A stretch of DNA of 64,000 nucleotides. Origin: Sapria himalayana (taxonomy: Eukaryota > Streptophyta > Magnoliopsida > Malpighiales > Rafflesiaceae). Below the pieces are notes generated by a model that did no database searches, had not been told where the DNA came from, and saw nothing but the letters and a program-made list of their open reading frames with translations. Below are positions 34,721 to 46,125 of the stretch, piece after piece. The position numbers and the translations under genes were made by a program. Numbering within the stretch: position 1 is the first letter of the stretch; every line of letters starts with the position of its first letter. The stretch lies in NCBI GenBank assembly GCA_029783825.1, contig JAREIK010002672.1:182260-246259 (forward strand). Reading direction: 5' to 3'.

Positions 34721-36436
34721 TATTTATTGAATTAAAAGAATTATCAGTTTTGCACAAGTAAAATGTGCAATAACTTATTTAGGATGTCTGATATATGAAG
34801 GAAGGGTGAAAGAAGAATATTTAACCTTCTTGGTGGAGAAAATAAAATAGAAGATTGCAGGCTGGAAAGAGGACATGCTATGTATGGTAGAGAGAATTAC
34901 ATTGATCACACATGTGTTAGAAAGTTCACTAGCTCATATTCTAATGGAAATTAGGCCACCCAAAATTATTATAAATAAGATAGGAAAAGAAATGTCCAAT
35001 TTTCTATGTGGTAAAAAAGAAAGGAAAAATAAGCTTCATTGGAAAAGATGGAAAGAATTGTGTTATCCAAAGGAAGAAATAGGTTCAGGCTTTACTAGTC
35101 TAAATGACACAGCCAATGCTTGGGCTTTTAAAAATTGGTGGAGACTGAAGGAAAAAAATAACCTATGGGCAGCATATATAAAAGCTAGATATGGTATAGG
35201 TAATAAAGTACTTAGAAATCCAAAAAAGGAATCAAACATTTGGAGACTCATGCGCAAACATCAAAGTGTAGCGGAAAAATACACAATCCTCACCATCTAC
35301 GGGTGGAAATGGTCCTTAACTCTACATGGAAAATTCACATTAAGCAGTGCAAAACAGCTAGTTAGAAATAGAAAAACACAAGTGGGAATGTTCGAAAGGA
35401 TATGGGTAAAACAGAACCCACAGAAGATAATTGTTTTTATGTGGAAGCTTCTCTCTAACGTCATTCCTGTGGATGAGAATATTCAAAAAAAAGGGATAAG
35501 GTTGGCTTCTTGTTGTGAATGCTGCCAATAAGAAATAGAAACCAAGGATCACTTATTTTCAAAAGGAAAAATAGCTAAAAATGTATGGAATACTTTAGAA
35601 AAATTGGTAGAATTAGAAGAGCTTATATGTAGCCTCAAGGATAGATTAAAATTCTGGAATAATAAACATACGAAGAATAAAGTCCTTAAATGGTTAAGAG
35701 AATATATACCACACGTAGTTGTTTGGTGCCTGTGGAAGGCCAGGAATGCCAGCAGATTCAATGGTACTTTAATGAATGCTAAATCTATTATAGATGAAAT
35801 TAGAAGGGAAATCTCTTTCATCTCAGCATGCAACCCGATTAGGCTTAGGAATTTAGAATTAGAAAAAGAAAAGATAAAGGTATGGGGCCTAGTAACCAAA
35901 AGAAAAAAATTGCCAATAATTAGAATAACTAGTTGGGAAAAGTCTCCGCAAGGTATATTGGTGCTTAATACTGATGGAAGCTTCAAAAGAGAAATGGGAA
36001 TGACAGGAGGTGGAGGAGCGATAAGAAATAATGACGGAAGAGTAATCAAGGCATTCCGAATAAGAGAAATAGCTTTTTCAACATTGCACTCAGAAATAAT
36101 CGCCTTGCACAAGGGGTTGCTAATTTGCAAAGAGAATAATTACTCAAACTTGCAAGTTCAAGTAGATTCGAAACTTTTGGTAGATCTAGTGAAAAACAAA
36201 ATACAATTATGGAAGTTTAAATCGGAAATTGAGAAAATAAAAAAATTGATATTAGAACTAAAAGGAGAAATAATACATATATTTAGAGAGACGAATGCAT
36301 TAGCCGATAAATTAGCGGAGGAATGTGCTAATAAAGGCTCACAGGAATTTGAAGAAAATAATATTTCGGAAAGGTACAAGGATTAATTAATTTAGATAGA
36401 ATAGGTTACCCATATATTAGAATAAACAAGAGGTAA
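34721..36436 (+). pseudogene. LINE ORF2 C-terminal half, copy H
   Basis: The frame reads AITYLGCLIYEGRVKEEYL, RITLITHVLESSLAHILMEI, NFLCGKKERKNKLHW, a zf-RVT segment SCCECCQ...DHLFSKGKIAKNVW, WCLWKARNASRF, and an RNase H with NTDGSF, HSEIIAL, VDSKLLVD and LADKLAEE; all four acidic residues are kept. Interruptions: TAG at about 34849, TAA at 35529-35531, and a single missing G at about 36380 (GGA reduced) that shifts the frame before the ending LINLDRIGYPYIRINKR and TAA 36434-36436. Polymerase active site and endonuclease are absent by truncation. Confidence 0.92.
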
Positions 36437-38208
36437 ACTATTAGTAGGCTGAATTGAATAAGGTTTGAACTAGGTGGTGGCATTGAATATTATTCCTTGG
36501 TCCTGTGGGGAGGTTATTCTTATACACTATATCTGTTGTCATCGTGATGTTATTAAATATTATGGCAATGTAGAATGATGATAAAGCTGATGTCCTATGT
36601 TATTAAACACTATGTATGCAGGAAACCCCGGTCCCGAGGGGAGGTGCGGTATCATGGCAATTGAGCTTGCTTGAGTGTTCTCCCCGGCCATGAGGGGAGA
36701 AGAACAGCGTACTCTCTTGTGATGTGCTGGTTTATGTGCTTCATTATAAGCTTGTGTTACTATATAATCTCATAGGTATTATTTGTTATAGAATTGCTGG
36801 TATTGTTCCATTATATGTAGATTTATGTGCATATAATTGTTTTGCTTCATTAGCTTCATTGAAGTATTGCAACTACTTTAAGTGCACATGATTTATTATA
36901 GAATTGCTTCATTATAATGGTATTGTCTTATTATAGAATTGTCTCATTATAGAATTGCTTAAGTATTTAGATTGAAGTTTCTTATATACTATAGGTGCTT
37001 CATTATACAAGTGCATATAAGTATGATCCGTTTTTTGAACAGCTGCCTTATGTGCCTCATTATAGAATTGCTTCATTATAAGCTTTATGAGCATTATTAA
37101 ATATTTTGTGTTGGTATTATTTTGCTTATAATATAAGACTTGCGTTATGTTTAAAGTATTGCAGGATAATGATATATTTTTTGTTATAGAATTGCAAGAT
37201 GCTGTTCTCCGATTGGAATATCTGTTATAATAACTATAAATGAATTGATTTGATCTACTGTTATATTTGTTATATAGATGCTGTTAGTCATTTTTGTGCA
37301 GAGTTATAGATAATAGCAGATGCTCAGCTTTGCAGAATAGTAGTATAGATAAACATGAAGCACTTTGGTCTAGAAGGTAAGTAACTTATATCACTTTGGA
37401 TTATTTTGATGTTGTTGCTAAAATTAATAAATGCATAAGTTATCTTGTCTGTAGTTCTAAAATTGGTAAGTTCATGAGTTATATATGCAGATTATTAGCT
37501 AGCTAAAACAGTAGATTCTACATTGAAGATAAATTGGAGAGAAGAAGTGTAGAAATGGAAAGGAGGTAAAGAAGGGCCAGACACTGAACCTCCTGAAGCT
37601 AAGGAGTCGATGGGTAATCGGTACCCGTATTGGCTAGAACTGATAAGGAATTGCAATAGACATAGGGTACACAGGGTAGATAGGTTCGGAGTAGATAAAG
37701 GAGATAGATGGGAAAAGTGCTTGTGGTATTGGAGGAACAGAAAAGGATACAGTTTCATGATACTGTATTGTGACGATCTTTTGCATAGTCATTGTATCGC
37801 CATATTGTATCGTCATTTATATCGAATATCGTAATTGAATATCGCACTGTAGGTCCTCCATTGGAGTACGAAATACAAAGGAAGGGGAAAGTTTACGAAA
37901 GTCTGAGGAAGACGGGATAACTTGGGCACAACTCGAGAGGAAAGATAAGGCACGGGCCAAAGGGGCAGTAATAAAATGATAGGCACTGGTTGGGCTCTGA
38001 AAGTGGGTCGTATATACCAAGTTCATAAAGGGCCAAAATTCAAAGGTCACAAGCATAAAAGTCATTTATTTTAAGACAAAACAAGGAAAAGATCCTATTA
38101 GCTAAAGAATTTCAGAAGTCATTTAAATACATTTGTTGTATTTAAAATCTAAAGAAGACCGAAACCTAATCTTGTTATTTGCACTTATTTTAGGATTAGG
38201 AGTAGAAA
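36437..38208 (+). other. 3' UTR of copy H
   Basis: About 1.8 kb without a supported gene. Between about 36787 and 37190 the motif TTATAGAATTG occurs six times, often as TTATAGAATTGCTTCATTAT, at irregular spacing. Near 36625-36700 there are two GC-richer phrases, CCCGAGGGGAGG and CCATGAGGGGAG, like the CCTGTGGGGAGG at about 36502. Confidence 0.6.
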
Positions 38209-38292
38209 GGGTGTAAAAGGGTCGAGGGTAGATGTAGGTTGTAAAAATGGTATTCCTCCGCCAAAAGAGAGGGTTATTAATAATAAAACAAC
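38209..38292 (+). other. Conserved 3' terminal block, copy H
   Basis: GGGTGTAAAAGGGTCGAGGG, TTGTAAAAATGGTATTCC, CCGCCAAAAGAGAGGGTTAT, TAATAATAAAACAACC. Nearly identical to the minus-strand blocks of C and F. Confidence 0.87.
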
Positions 38293-38812
38293 CTTTAAAA
38301 AATCAAGAAGTAGTAATAGTGAAAGAAGAAGAGGAAGAAGTAGTAGTAATAGTAGTAGTTGTTGTAGTAAAAGAAGAAGAAGAAGAGGAAGAAGAAGAGG
38401 AATAAGAAGAAGAGGGGTAAGAAGAAGAAGTATATGAGGAAGAAGAAGAAGAAGTAAAAGAAGAAGAAGAAGAGGAAGAAGAAGAGGAAGAAGATGATGA
38501 AGAGGATGCAGAATAAGAAGAAGAGGAAGAAGTAGTAGTAGTAAAAGAGGAAGAAGAAGAAGAAGAGGAGGAAGAAGAAGAAGAAGAGGAAGAAGAAGTA
38601 GGGGAAGAAGAAGAAGAAGAGGAAGAAGAAGAAGTGGGGGAAGAAGAAGAAGAAAAAGAAGAGAAAGAAGAAGAAGAAGAAGAAGTAGTAGTAGTAGTAG
38701 TAGAAGAAGAAGAAGAAGAAGATAAAATAGTAGAAGTAGAAGCAAAAGAAAAAGAAGCAGTTGAAGAAGAAGAAGAAGCAGAGAACAAAGAATAAGAAGA
38801 AAAATACAAAAA
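38293..38812 (+). repeat. GAA/GTA-type tail of copy H
   Basis: About 520 bp of GAA, GAG and GTA triplets with short (GTA)n runs near 38340-38360 and 38685-38702. The two long open frames on the opposite strand (poly-Leu and poly-Ser) are translations of the repeat. Confidence 0.95.
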
Positions 38813-38928
38813 AAAATTCATTTGCTATTTTTAAAAATAAATTTCACTCTAACTTTTTAGACAGAGAAACTCAACCTTAGAGAAAGAATTCTCCATTATT
38901 GGCTAAAAGCTCTCTTCAAACTATAAAA

Positions 38929-39640
38929 ATGGGCCAAAACGAATTCTTATTTAATAAGAAGTCCTTTTCATCCATTATTCAAGAGCCCGTGCCATCGTTT
39001 CCAACTTACTGAAACAAAAATGGTTTTTCGTCGGTCATCTTCTACTCGACCGAACTCGAAAAAATAGAAGTTACATTTAAACACACGCTGATAGATAAAT
39101 TCTCACATGATAAGCCGCTGGTAATCGACATCCAAGATTTCCTTTTAAAGGAGTTACTAAGATAAAATTTTTTGATTCGAAACATGTGTTTTTGTAATAC
39201 ATGATTAAGGCCGACTTCAACAAAATATGGATGCGAGGTCAGTGGCATGTCAAAGGGTTCCCTATGAGTGTGTTCACATGGACGATGGACTTCAATCCAC
39301 TAGAGGAGCCTCTATAGCCCTGGTATGGTATTCTTTACCTAATTTACCTAATCCACTGGATGACTAGAGGAGCCTCTCATCATCCATTATTCTTTACCTC
39401 TTCCTTTTCCTAAAAGATGATCTAAAAATAGCTATAACTAAGTGGGATGTGTACACGAAAGAGGAAGCAATAGAAGAATTAAAAATAATGACATTCAAAC
39501 TGGGGGAATGTTTTAGAGATATAGAAAAGGAGCTTTCTAGCTCTACAAAACCACAGAGAAATAAGAATAAATATAAATTCATGAAATATCATTCAAAATG
39601 CATGACGAGAGCTCAAGCAAGATCGGCCTTTAATGGATAG
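38929..39640 (+). pseudogene. LINE ORF1, internally deleted, copy I
   Basis: Start ATG 38929-38931, MGQNEFLFNKKSFSSII, matching the family N-terminus. The first DUF4283 part is present (DKFSHDKPLVIDIQDF, VKGFPMSVFTWTMDFNPLEE) with stops near 39010 and 39161. After about 39320 the second half of the domain and the whole CCHC knuckle are missing. The sequence jumps to the acidic C-terminal region (EEAIEELKIMTFKL) and ends KCMTRAQARSAFNG with TAG 39638-39640. A 15-base phrase, ACTAGAGGAGCCTCT, flanks the jump at 39299 and 39363, suggesting a short tandem duplication near the deletion. Confidence 0.88.
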
Positions 39641-42600
39641 AGGCATATACTAGAATATAAGAGGGGTGGCGAATACACCCTCTAAAAAAAGATTGAAAAA
39701 ACTGATTAAAATGCATAAGCCTATAGTAGTCGATGTAGCAGAACCAATGGTAGACAAAGACCAAATAGATAAATATAAAATGTTGCTGGGGTTTGACAAG
39801 GCTATAGTAAATGTTAATGGGAAAATTTGGATTATGTTGGATAGTAAACTAGAAGTTATAGTATTAAAAGATATAGAACAAATAATACATTTAAAAATTA
39901 GATATCACACAGATATGCTTATGACTATTGTATATGCTAAAAATTTTAAAGAGGAGAGAAAAATATTATGGAGGGATATGACGGAGATAGCCTCCATGGA
40001 TCTTCCATGGATAATTGGGGGAGATTTTAATGCGATAAGGAATTGCGATGAGAAGAAGGGAGAAAGAAAGCCCGATGCGGAGGCAATATCTTAGTTTAAT
40101 GAGGCAATTGCGAACACAAATCTAATGGAAGTAGAATATCTTGGAGCAAAATACACATGGTGTAACAACTAGAAGAAGCGGGGAGCGATATGGGCAAGAC
40201 TGGACAGATTCCTATTTAATGCTAAATGGGCAGAATTTCTAGGTAATACAAATATTAGATATCTTAATAGACATGTTCTGACCACATCCCGATGCTCCTT
40301 ACCTGCAAGGTGTTAAATATGCCGAAAACCTTTTTTAAATTTCAAAATATGTGGGGTTTGCATGGAAACTTTGAGTCGATAGTAAGTAGTTCATGGAAAA
40401 AGCATGCATCTGGTAATCCTCTACAAATTCTAGTAGTTAAGTTGCGGAGGTTAAAACTTAGTTTAAGCAAATGGAACAAAGAGTGTTTCGGAAACATAAA
40501 TGCTAGTATTATACAGATGGAAGAGAAAGTAGAAAGGTGTGAAATATATTATGAGAGACACCAGAGGGAGGAGACTAGGCATGAGTTAAGTAGAGCAGAG
40601 CCAGAATTAAGACTGAGATTAAACATGGAGGAGATCTTCTGGAAGCCACGAGCAAAAATAAAATGGCTTAAGGAGGGAGATAACAATACAAGATTTTTTT
40701 AACAGAATGGTGAAAATCAGATCTAAAAAACATAGAATTAAAGGCATAAAAAGCATGGGAGGTGATTGGGTAGAAAAAGAGGAAGAGATAAAAGTACACC
40801 TAGAAAAATTCTTGAATAAACATTTATGCAAAAATTGCACTCATGCAGGAGATACCCTAATGCAGCTAATTAAGTCGAAAGTCACTGAGGAGGAGAATAA
40901 CAAACTAGCAGAATTCCCATAAGAGGAGGAAGTAAGGTTAGTAGTTTTTAGTATGAATAAAGAGAATGCAACAAAGCCAGATGGATGGAATAATGTGTTT
41001 TTTTCAAATATGCTGGCACATAATCAAGAAAGACTTGACCCGGGCCATCACATAGATATTTGCAGGAGCAGACATCACAAAATCATGGGCAAGTTCTTTC
41101 ATTGTACTTATTCCAAATACGGAAAACCAACAGATTTGTGAAGATTATCGCCAGATTAGTCTATGCAACTCTATCTATAAAATTTTAGCTAAATTGATGC
41201 AAAATAGACTGAAAGATATTCTTTCAAACACAATTTCACAAGAACAATCAGGCTTTGTTAAATATAAATTAATGATGGAAAATATAAGCCTTGGATCGGA
41301 ACTGATGAGAGATATTGGGGGAAAGAATAGGAGCCACAATGTGGTGCTAAAACTAGACCTATCTAAGGTAGTTGACAGGGTAGAATGGTCTATTCTATGC
41401 TACTCAATGAGAAAATGGGGTTTTCAAAGTTCTAGATCAACATAATATACATATGTATATCAAGTGGTTGGGTTAGAATAATAATAAATGGTCAAAAAGT
41501 GAAGAATTTAAGCCAGTCAAAGGCTTAAGGCAAGGGGACCCACTTTTTATGTGCCTTTTTAAAATTTATCTAGAGATATTTCTTTTGAACGTAAAGGCAA
41601 GTATGCTCGATGGAAAAAATTTAGCATTTAGGCAATCCAAGAATACCCCTCACATCGGTTGTCTGGCAATGCGGATGATGTGATCATCTTCACAAATGCC
41701 AGCTCTCAGTCCCTCTCTAATCTTATGGAGCTTTTGCACACCTTAGAAGTAGAGACAGGCCAAATCTTGAATGCAAAATAATGTCAGTTTATGTTTGCAT
41801 TAAAAGCCTCGGACAGGGTAGTTCAAAGGGTAAGAAAAGTATAGGATTTACACAAAAGAGAGGAGCATTAATGTACTTGGGTTGTGCAATTTTTGAGGGT
41901 AGGTTAAGAAAGGATTATTTAAGCTTTTGGGTGGATAAGATGAGAAAGAAAATAGTAGGATGGAAGGATGATTTGCTTAGTATGGGGGGAGAATCACGTT
42001 AATTAAGCATGTGCTACAAAGTTCAGTCGCACATATCCTATTAGTCATGCAACCTTCAGGAAAGGTTATAAAGAAGCTAGAAAAAGAAAAGGAAAATTTT
42101 TTGTGGGGTAAGAAGGAAGGGAAACCAAAATTACACTGGAAGAAATGAGAGGCATTATGCTACCCAAAAGAGGAGGGAGGGCTGGGATATACAAGCCTCA
42201 TGGACATAACAAGCTCATCGGCATGCAAGAGCTGGTGGAGATTGAAAGAAAATGGTAGCCTTTGGGCAAGGTTCATGAGGGGTAAGTATGGAGGGGATAA
42301 AGAGACATTAAAGAATGCTTGGAAAGCATCTTCAGCCTGGAAGGCCATATACAAGCAAAAAGAGCTTGTGGAAGCTCATTCATGGCTAAATAGAAGTGGC
42401 TGGAAATGGACCTTAAATGCACAAGCTAGTTTCTCTCTTAAAATCAACAAAGAACTTTATAAGGAAGAAGAAAAATCCACAGTTTATATTAAAATGGATA
42501 TGGAAAGGAGATGCGCCACAAAAAATAAAAATGTTTGTGGGTAGGACTCCAATTGAAGCCACCACAGTGGAGGAGAATATTAAGAAAAAAGGTATAAAGT

Positions 42601-43568
42601 TAGCATCTAGATGTGATTGTTTTCTTTCAGTGGTGGAAAGAATGGATCATCTATTTTCGAAAGGAGAAATAGCAAAGGAAGTGTGGAGACAACTCGAGAC
42701 CTCAAGGCAGAAGGAAGAAGAGCTGAAAACTAGATTAGTGGGTTGGTTTAGGAGTAAATCCATGAACAAAGTACGTAGTTGGATAAAGAAGACCCTCCCA
42801 CTTGTAACAGCATGGTGCATATGGAAAGCCTGAAATAAGAGCAAATTAGAAGGTATCAGGATGAACTCGGAGGAGATCTTGAAAGATATCAAAAAAAAAT
42901 CGCAATCATATCAATAATTAACCCTGTTAAAGTAGATAATATAGAAGCTTTCAATGAGCTGAAAAATAAATGGGGTTTAACATTAAAAAAGGAGAGAAGG
43001 ATGGAGCTAAAAAGCATTGTAAGGGAAAACCACCTTCTAGATGGTTGGCTTTAAATACTGACGAAAGTTATAATAGGAGCACGTGAATGGTGGGAGGAGG
43101 AGGAGGAATAGTGATCAGGGACACTCAAGGAAGGATAATAAAAGCTATACAATGAAGAGGAAGTCTAGCTTTGCATTACAAGCGGAGGTAGAGGCCTTAC
43201 TCAGAGGAATACAAATTTACAAAAGACAAACTCTAAAGTATATTAAGATTCAAGTATATTCGAGCCTTCTCGTCAGAATGGTCTCAAAAAGCTTGGTGCT
43301 GTGGAAATATGAAAAGGAAATAGACAATATAAGAGACCTGAAGAAAGAATGTAATGCTATAATCATGCATACATATAGAGAAGCAAATACTTTAGCAGAT
43401 AAGCTAGCAAAAGGAGCAAGTAAAGGTTCATAAGAATTTAACGGGAATTCCATCCTGGACAGATTCAAGGGTTTGGAAAGATTAGACAAATTAGCATATC
43501 CTTATATTAGAGGGAGCAGAAAAATGGACACAGAGATGGGGTACAAGTTTAATGAGAGGAAAGGTTAG
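39633..43568 (+). pseudogene. LINE ORF2: EN, RT, zf-RVT, RNase H, copy I
   Basis: ATG 39633-39635 overlaps the ORF1 stop by eight bases. The endonuclease has NIRGVAN, VAEPMVD, WIIGGDFNAIR, YTWCNN and ARLDR. SDH can only be read after correcting for a missing base near 40268. The RT has EQSGFVKYK and LDLSKVVDRVEW, and a YADD box hit by a one-base deletion near 41670 (reads CLA, then the GCGGATGAT that would encode ADD). ALMYLGCAIFEG, FLWGKKEGKPKLHW and SRCDCF...DHLFSKGE follow. The RNase H reads NTDESY, QAEVEAL, VYSSLLV and LADKLAKG, so the third acidic residue is Tyr. TGG-to-TAG stops lie at 39651-39653 and 40170-40172, with more than ten breaks in all. The end is TAG 43566-43568. Confidence 0.9.
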
Positions 43569-43785
43569 GGTTAAAAATACCTTTTATGGGAGAGTGTGGA
43601 TGGGTGGTGTGTGTCATGGGTAGGTAGGGAGGGGAGATGAGATGCGGCAAATGGAAGAGTGGGTAGGAAGTTTGGGTATGTATGGGGAGGTAGGGGTGAG
43701 AGGGTGGGTAGGTAGGTGTGAGGGCTTATGTGGGTGTGTGCGAGGGTTGGAGTGGGGGAGGAGAGTGTGCATGGGGAAGGAGGGG

Positions 43786-44780
43786 GGGGTGTGAGTGGGG
43801 GTGTGTTCACTTGAGTGGGTGTGTGTGTGGGAGAGGGTCTGTGTGGGTGTGTGTATGAGTGTCTGGAGGGTTGGAGGTGGTTGGGGTGTGTGTAAGTGTC
43901 TACAAATTAGGGATAAGAAACAGAGGCTGTGGGGAACAGGTAAGGGTTGATCCAGCAATGGACAAAAATGGCAGGGGCAGGTAACAGAGGATTGGTGCGG
44001 TTGTTAGAAAAGATTGATGGGAAAGGCTTTAGAAGAGGATTAAAATTGTAGAATTCATGTTTATTGTATAGGCATAGGTGGGATGAATTGTAAGGGACTC
44101 AAGGGTAAAGGGTAGGCTAGGTGGTGGGTGAATTATGAATGTGGTTGTGTGGGCATGGAGGGTTGTGGGGAACTATGTAAATGCTGGATTGTAGGTTTGT
44201 TTGCAGAAGTGTGTGAAGCAGACCCATGAAGAAAGCTACCGAGGGATGGTCAACAGAAGGTAGACGATGTCTAAAGGAAGAAAAAAAAATAAAGAAGCTC
44301 CTCGGAATAGCTTAACCTGCCAAAAGACAGAAGATGAGATGTAGAAGAGGAAATGGCTTGTGGGGCAGATTATAAGTCTTGAGTCTGGTTTAGGGTGTTG
44401 ATTGATTGTAATCGAATGTAATGGATTGTAAGGGAAGTGGCCAAAAGGGATAATGGTAGGAGATAGGTGGTTATACTTGCTTTGGTTTTTCTTTTGGTTA
44501 GGGAAACAGAGAGGTAGAAAGCTCCCAACAAGATAGGAGGAGCTAGGTGTATGGGGAAAGCAACTCCCCAAGTAGAAAGGAAGCAATTGTGGGCTGGAGC
44601 AATGGTCTAGAGGCCTTGCAAAGCAACTCCCAAAGCAGAAAGGAAGTACTATGCGGGCTGGAGCAGCCCTAGAAGCCTATAAAGCAAATAGGAGAGGCTG
44701 CCAAAGGGGATGGAAAGATAATTATTAGAGCTAATCGACTTATGAATTTAAATTGAAACACTTGATAGATTAGATCAAGG
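43786..44780 (+). repeat. Tandem duplication in copy I 3' UTR, unit 1
   Basis: From GTGAGTGGGGGTGTGTTCAC to TAGATTAGATCAAGG. By eye almost identical to unit 2, with scattered substitutions and a shorter GT run. Confidence 0.93.
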
Positions 44781-44831
44781 GGTGTGTGAGTGGGGGTGTT
44801 TTCACTTGAGTGGGTGTGTGTGTGGGAGAGG

Positions 44832-44866
<35 letters not shown>

Positions 44867-45787
44867 AGTGTCTGGGGGATTGGAGGTGGTGGGGGTGTGT
44901 GTAAGTGTCTACAAATTATGGATCAGAAACAGAGGCTGTGGGGAACAGGTAAGGGTTGATCCAGCAATGGACAAAAATGGCAGGGGCAGGTAGCAGAGGA
45001 TTGGTGCGATTGTTAGAAAAGATTGATGGGAAAGGCTTTAGAAGAGGATTAAAATTGTAGAATTCATGTTTATTGTATAGGCATAGGTGGGATGAATTGT
45101 AAGGGACTCAAGGGTAAAGGGTAGGCTAGGTGGTGGGTGAATTATGAATGTGGTTGTGTGGGCATGGGGAGTTGTGGGGAACTATGTAAATGCTGGATTG
45201 TATGTTTGTTTGTAGAAGTGTGTAAAGCAGACCTGTGAAGAAAGCTGCCGAGGGATGGTCAACAGAAGGTAGACGATGTCTAAAGGAAGAAAAAAAAAAT
45301 AAAGAAGCTCCTCGGAATAGCTTAACCTGCCAAAAGACAGAAGATGAGATGTAGAAGAGGAAATGGCTTGTGGGGCAAATTATAAGTCTTGAGTCTGGTT
45401 TATGGTGTTGATTTATTGTAATCGAATGTAATGGATTGTAAGGGAAGTTGAAAGGGATAATGGTAGGAGATAGGTGGTTATACTTGCTTTGGTTTTTCTT
45501 TTGGTTAGGGAAACAGAGAGGTAGAAAGCTTCTAACAAGATAGGAGGAGCTAGGTGTATGGGGAAAGCAACTCCCCAAGTAGAAAGGAAGCAATTGTGGT
45601 GTGGAGCAATAGTCTAGAGGCCTTGCAAAGCAACTCCCAAAGCAGAAAGGAAGTATTATGCGGGCTGGAGGAGCCCTGGAAGCCTACAAAGCAAATAGGA
45701 GAGGCTGCCAAAGGGGATGGAAAGATAGTTATTAGAGCTAATCGACTTATGAATTTAAATTGAAACACTTGATAGATTAGATCTAGG
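44781..45787 (+). repeat. Tandem duplication in copy I 3' UTR, unit 2
   Basis: Begins exactly where unit 1 ends and finishes at TAGATTAGATCTAGG. A (GT) run at about 44838-44862 is longer than in unit 1 by some 14 bases, and a few small indels distinguish it (for example near 45448). Confidence 0.93.
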
Positions 45788-45814
45788 GGTAATGTATTAA
45801 ATAGAGGTAGGGAA

Positions 45815-45898
45815 AGATTGTAAAAGGGTAAAGGGTAGTACTAGTTTGTACCAATGGTATTCCTCCGCCAAAAGAGATGGTAAAATTAATAAACAACT
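45815..45898 (+). other. Conserved 3' terminal block, copy I
   Basis: TTGTAAAAGGGTAAAGGGTA, TTTGTACCAATGGTATTCC, CCGCCAAAAGAGATGGTAAA, ATTAATAAACAAC. The GAGGG half of the stem is GATGG here. Confidence 0.83.
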
Positions 45899-45917
45899 TT
45901 TTCAAAGAAGAAGAAAA

Positions 45918-45980
<63 letters not shown>

Positions 45981-45995
45981 GATGAAGAGGAAGAG

Positions 45996-46040
<45 letters not shown>

Positions 46041-46094
46041 TAAGAAGAATAAGAAGAAGAAGAAGAAGAAGAAGAGGAAGAGGAGGAAGAAGAA

Positions 46095-46125
<31 letters not shown>
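45899..46125 (+). repeat. TAA then GAA tail of copy I
   Basis: A pure (TAA/AAT) run of about 60 bp (45919-45980) followed by GAA/GAG triplets. The order TAA first, GAA second is repeated at the start of copy J's tail. Confidence 0.95.

Larger units (their letters stand above)
34721..38292 (+). mobile_element. LINE copy H, 5'-truncated after the RT catalytic box
   Basis: Plus-strand LINE of about 3.6 kb, starting just downstream of the YADD region at KRIISFAQVK. It carries the RT thumb, zf-RVT, RNase H, a long 3' UTR and the terminal block. The protein is closest to copy D on the other side of the strand switch. It has few breaks compared with other copies and may be comparatively young. Confidence 0.92.
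43569..45814 (+). other. 3' UTR of copy I, G/T-rich then tandemly duplicated
   Basis: 2.2 kb, no supported gene. 43580-43900 is unusually G- and GT-rich (many GGGTGGGT, GTGTGTGTG and GGGGAGG runs). It leads into a direct duplication: unit 1 about 43786-44780, unit 2 about 44781-45787. Confidence 0.75.
38813..45898 (+). mobile_element. LINE copy I, full length with long duplicated 3' UTR
   Basis: Plus-strand LINE of about 7.1 kb with 5' leader, a shortened ORF1, ORF2, a 2.2 kb 3' UTR containing a 1 kb tandem duplication, and the terminal block. The leader has ACTCTAACTTTTTAGACAGA, comparable with the 5' termini of A and E. Many small indels break ORF2. Confidence 0.9.

Noticed and set aside
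43571..43958. Proline/threonine-rich proteins on the minus strand of the G/T-rich region
   Set aside because: Translations of GGGTGT-type repeats (Pro, Thr, His, Ser only) within the LINE 3' UTR.
44236..45768. Duplicated 116/155-codon frames on the minus strand (MLPFYLGSCFPH...) in the two 3' UTR units
   Set aside because: They appear twice only because the region is duplicated. They have no recognisable domain, and the frame differs between units after small indels.
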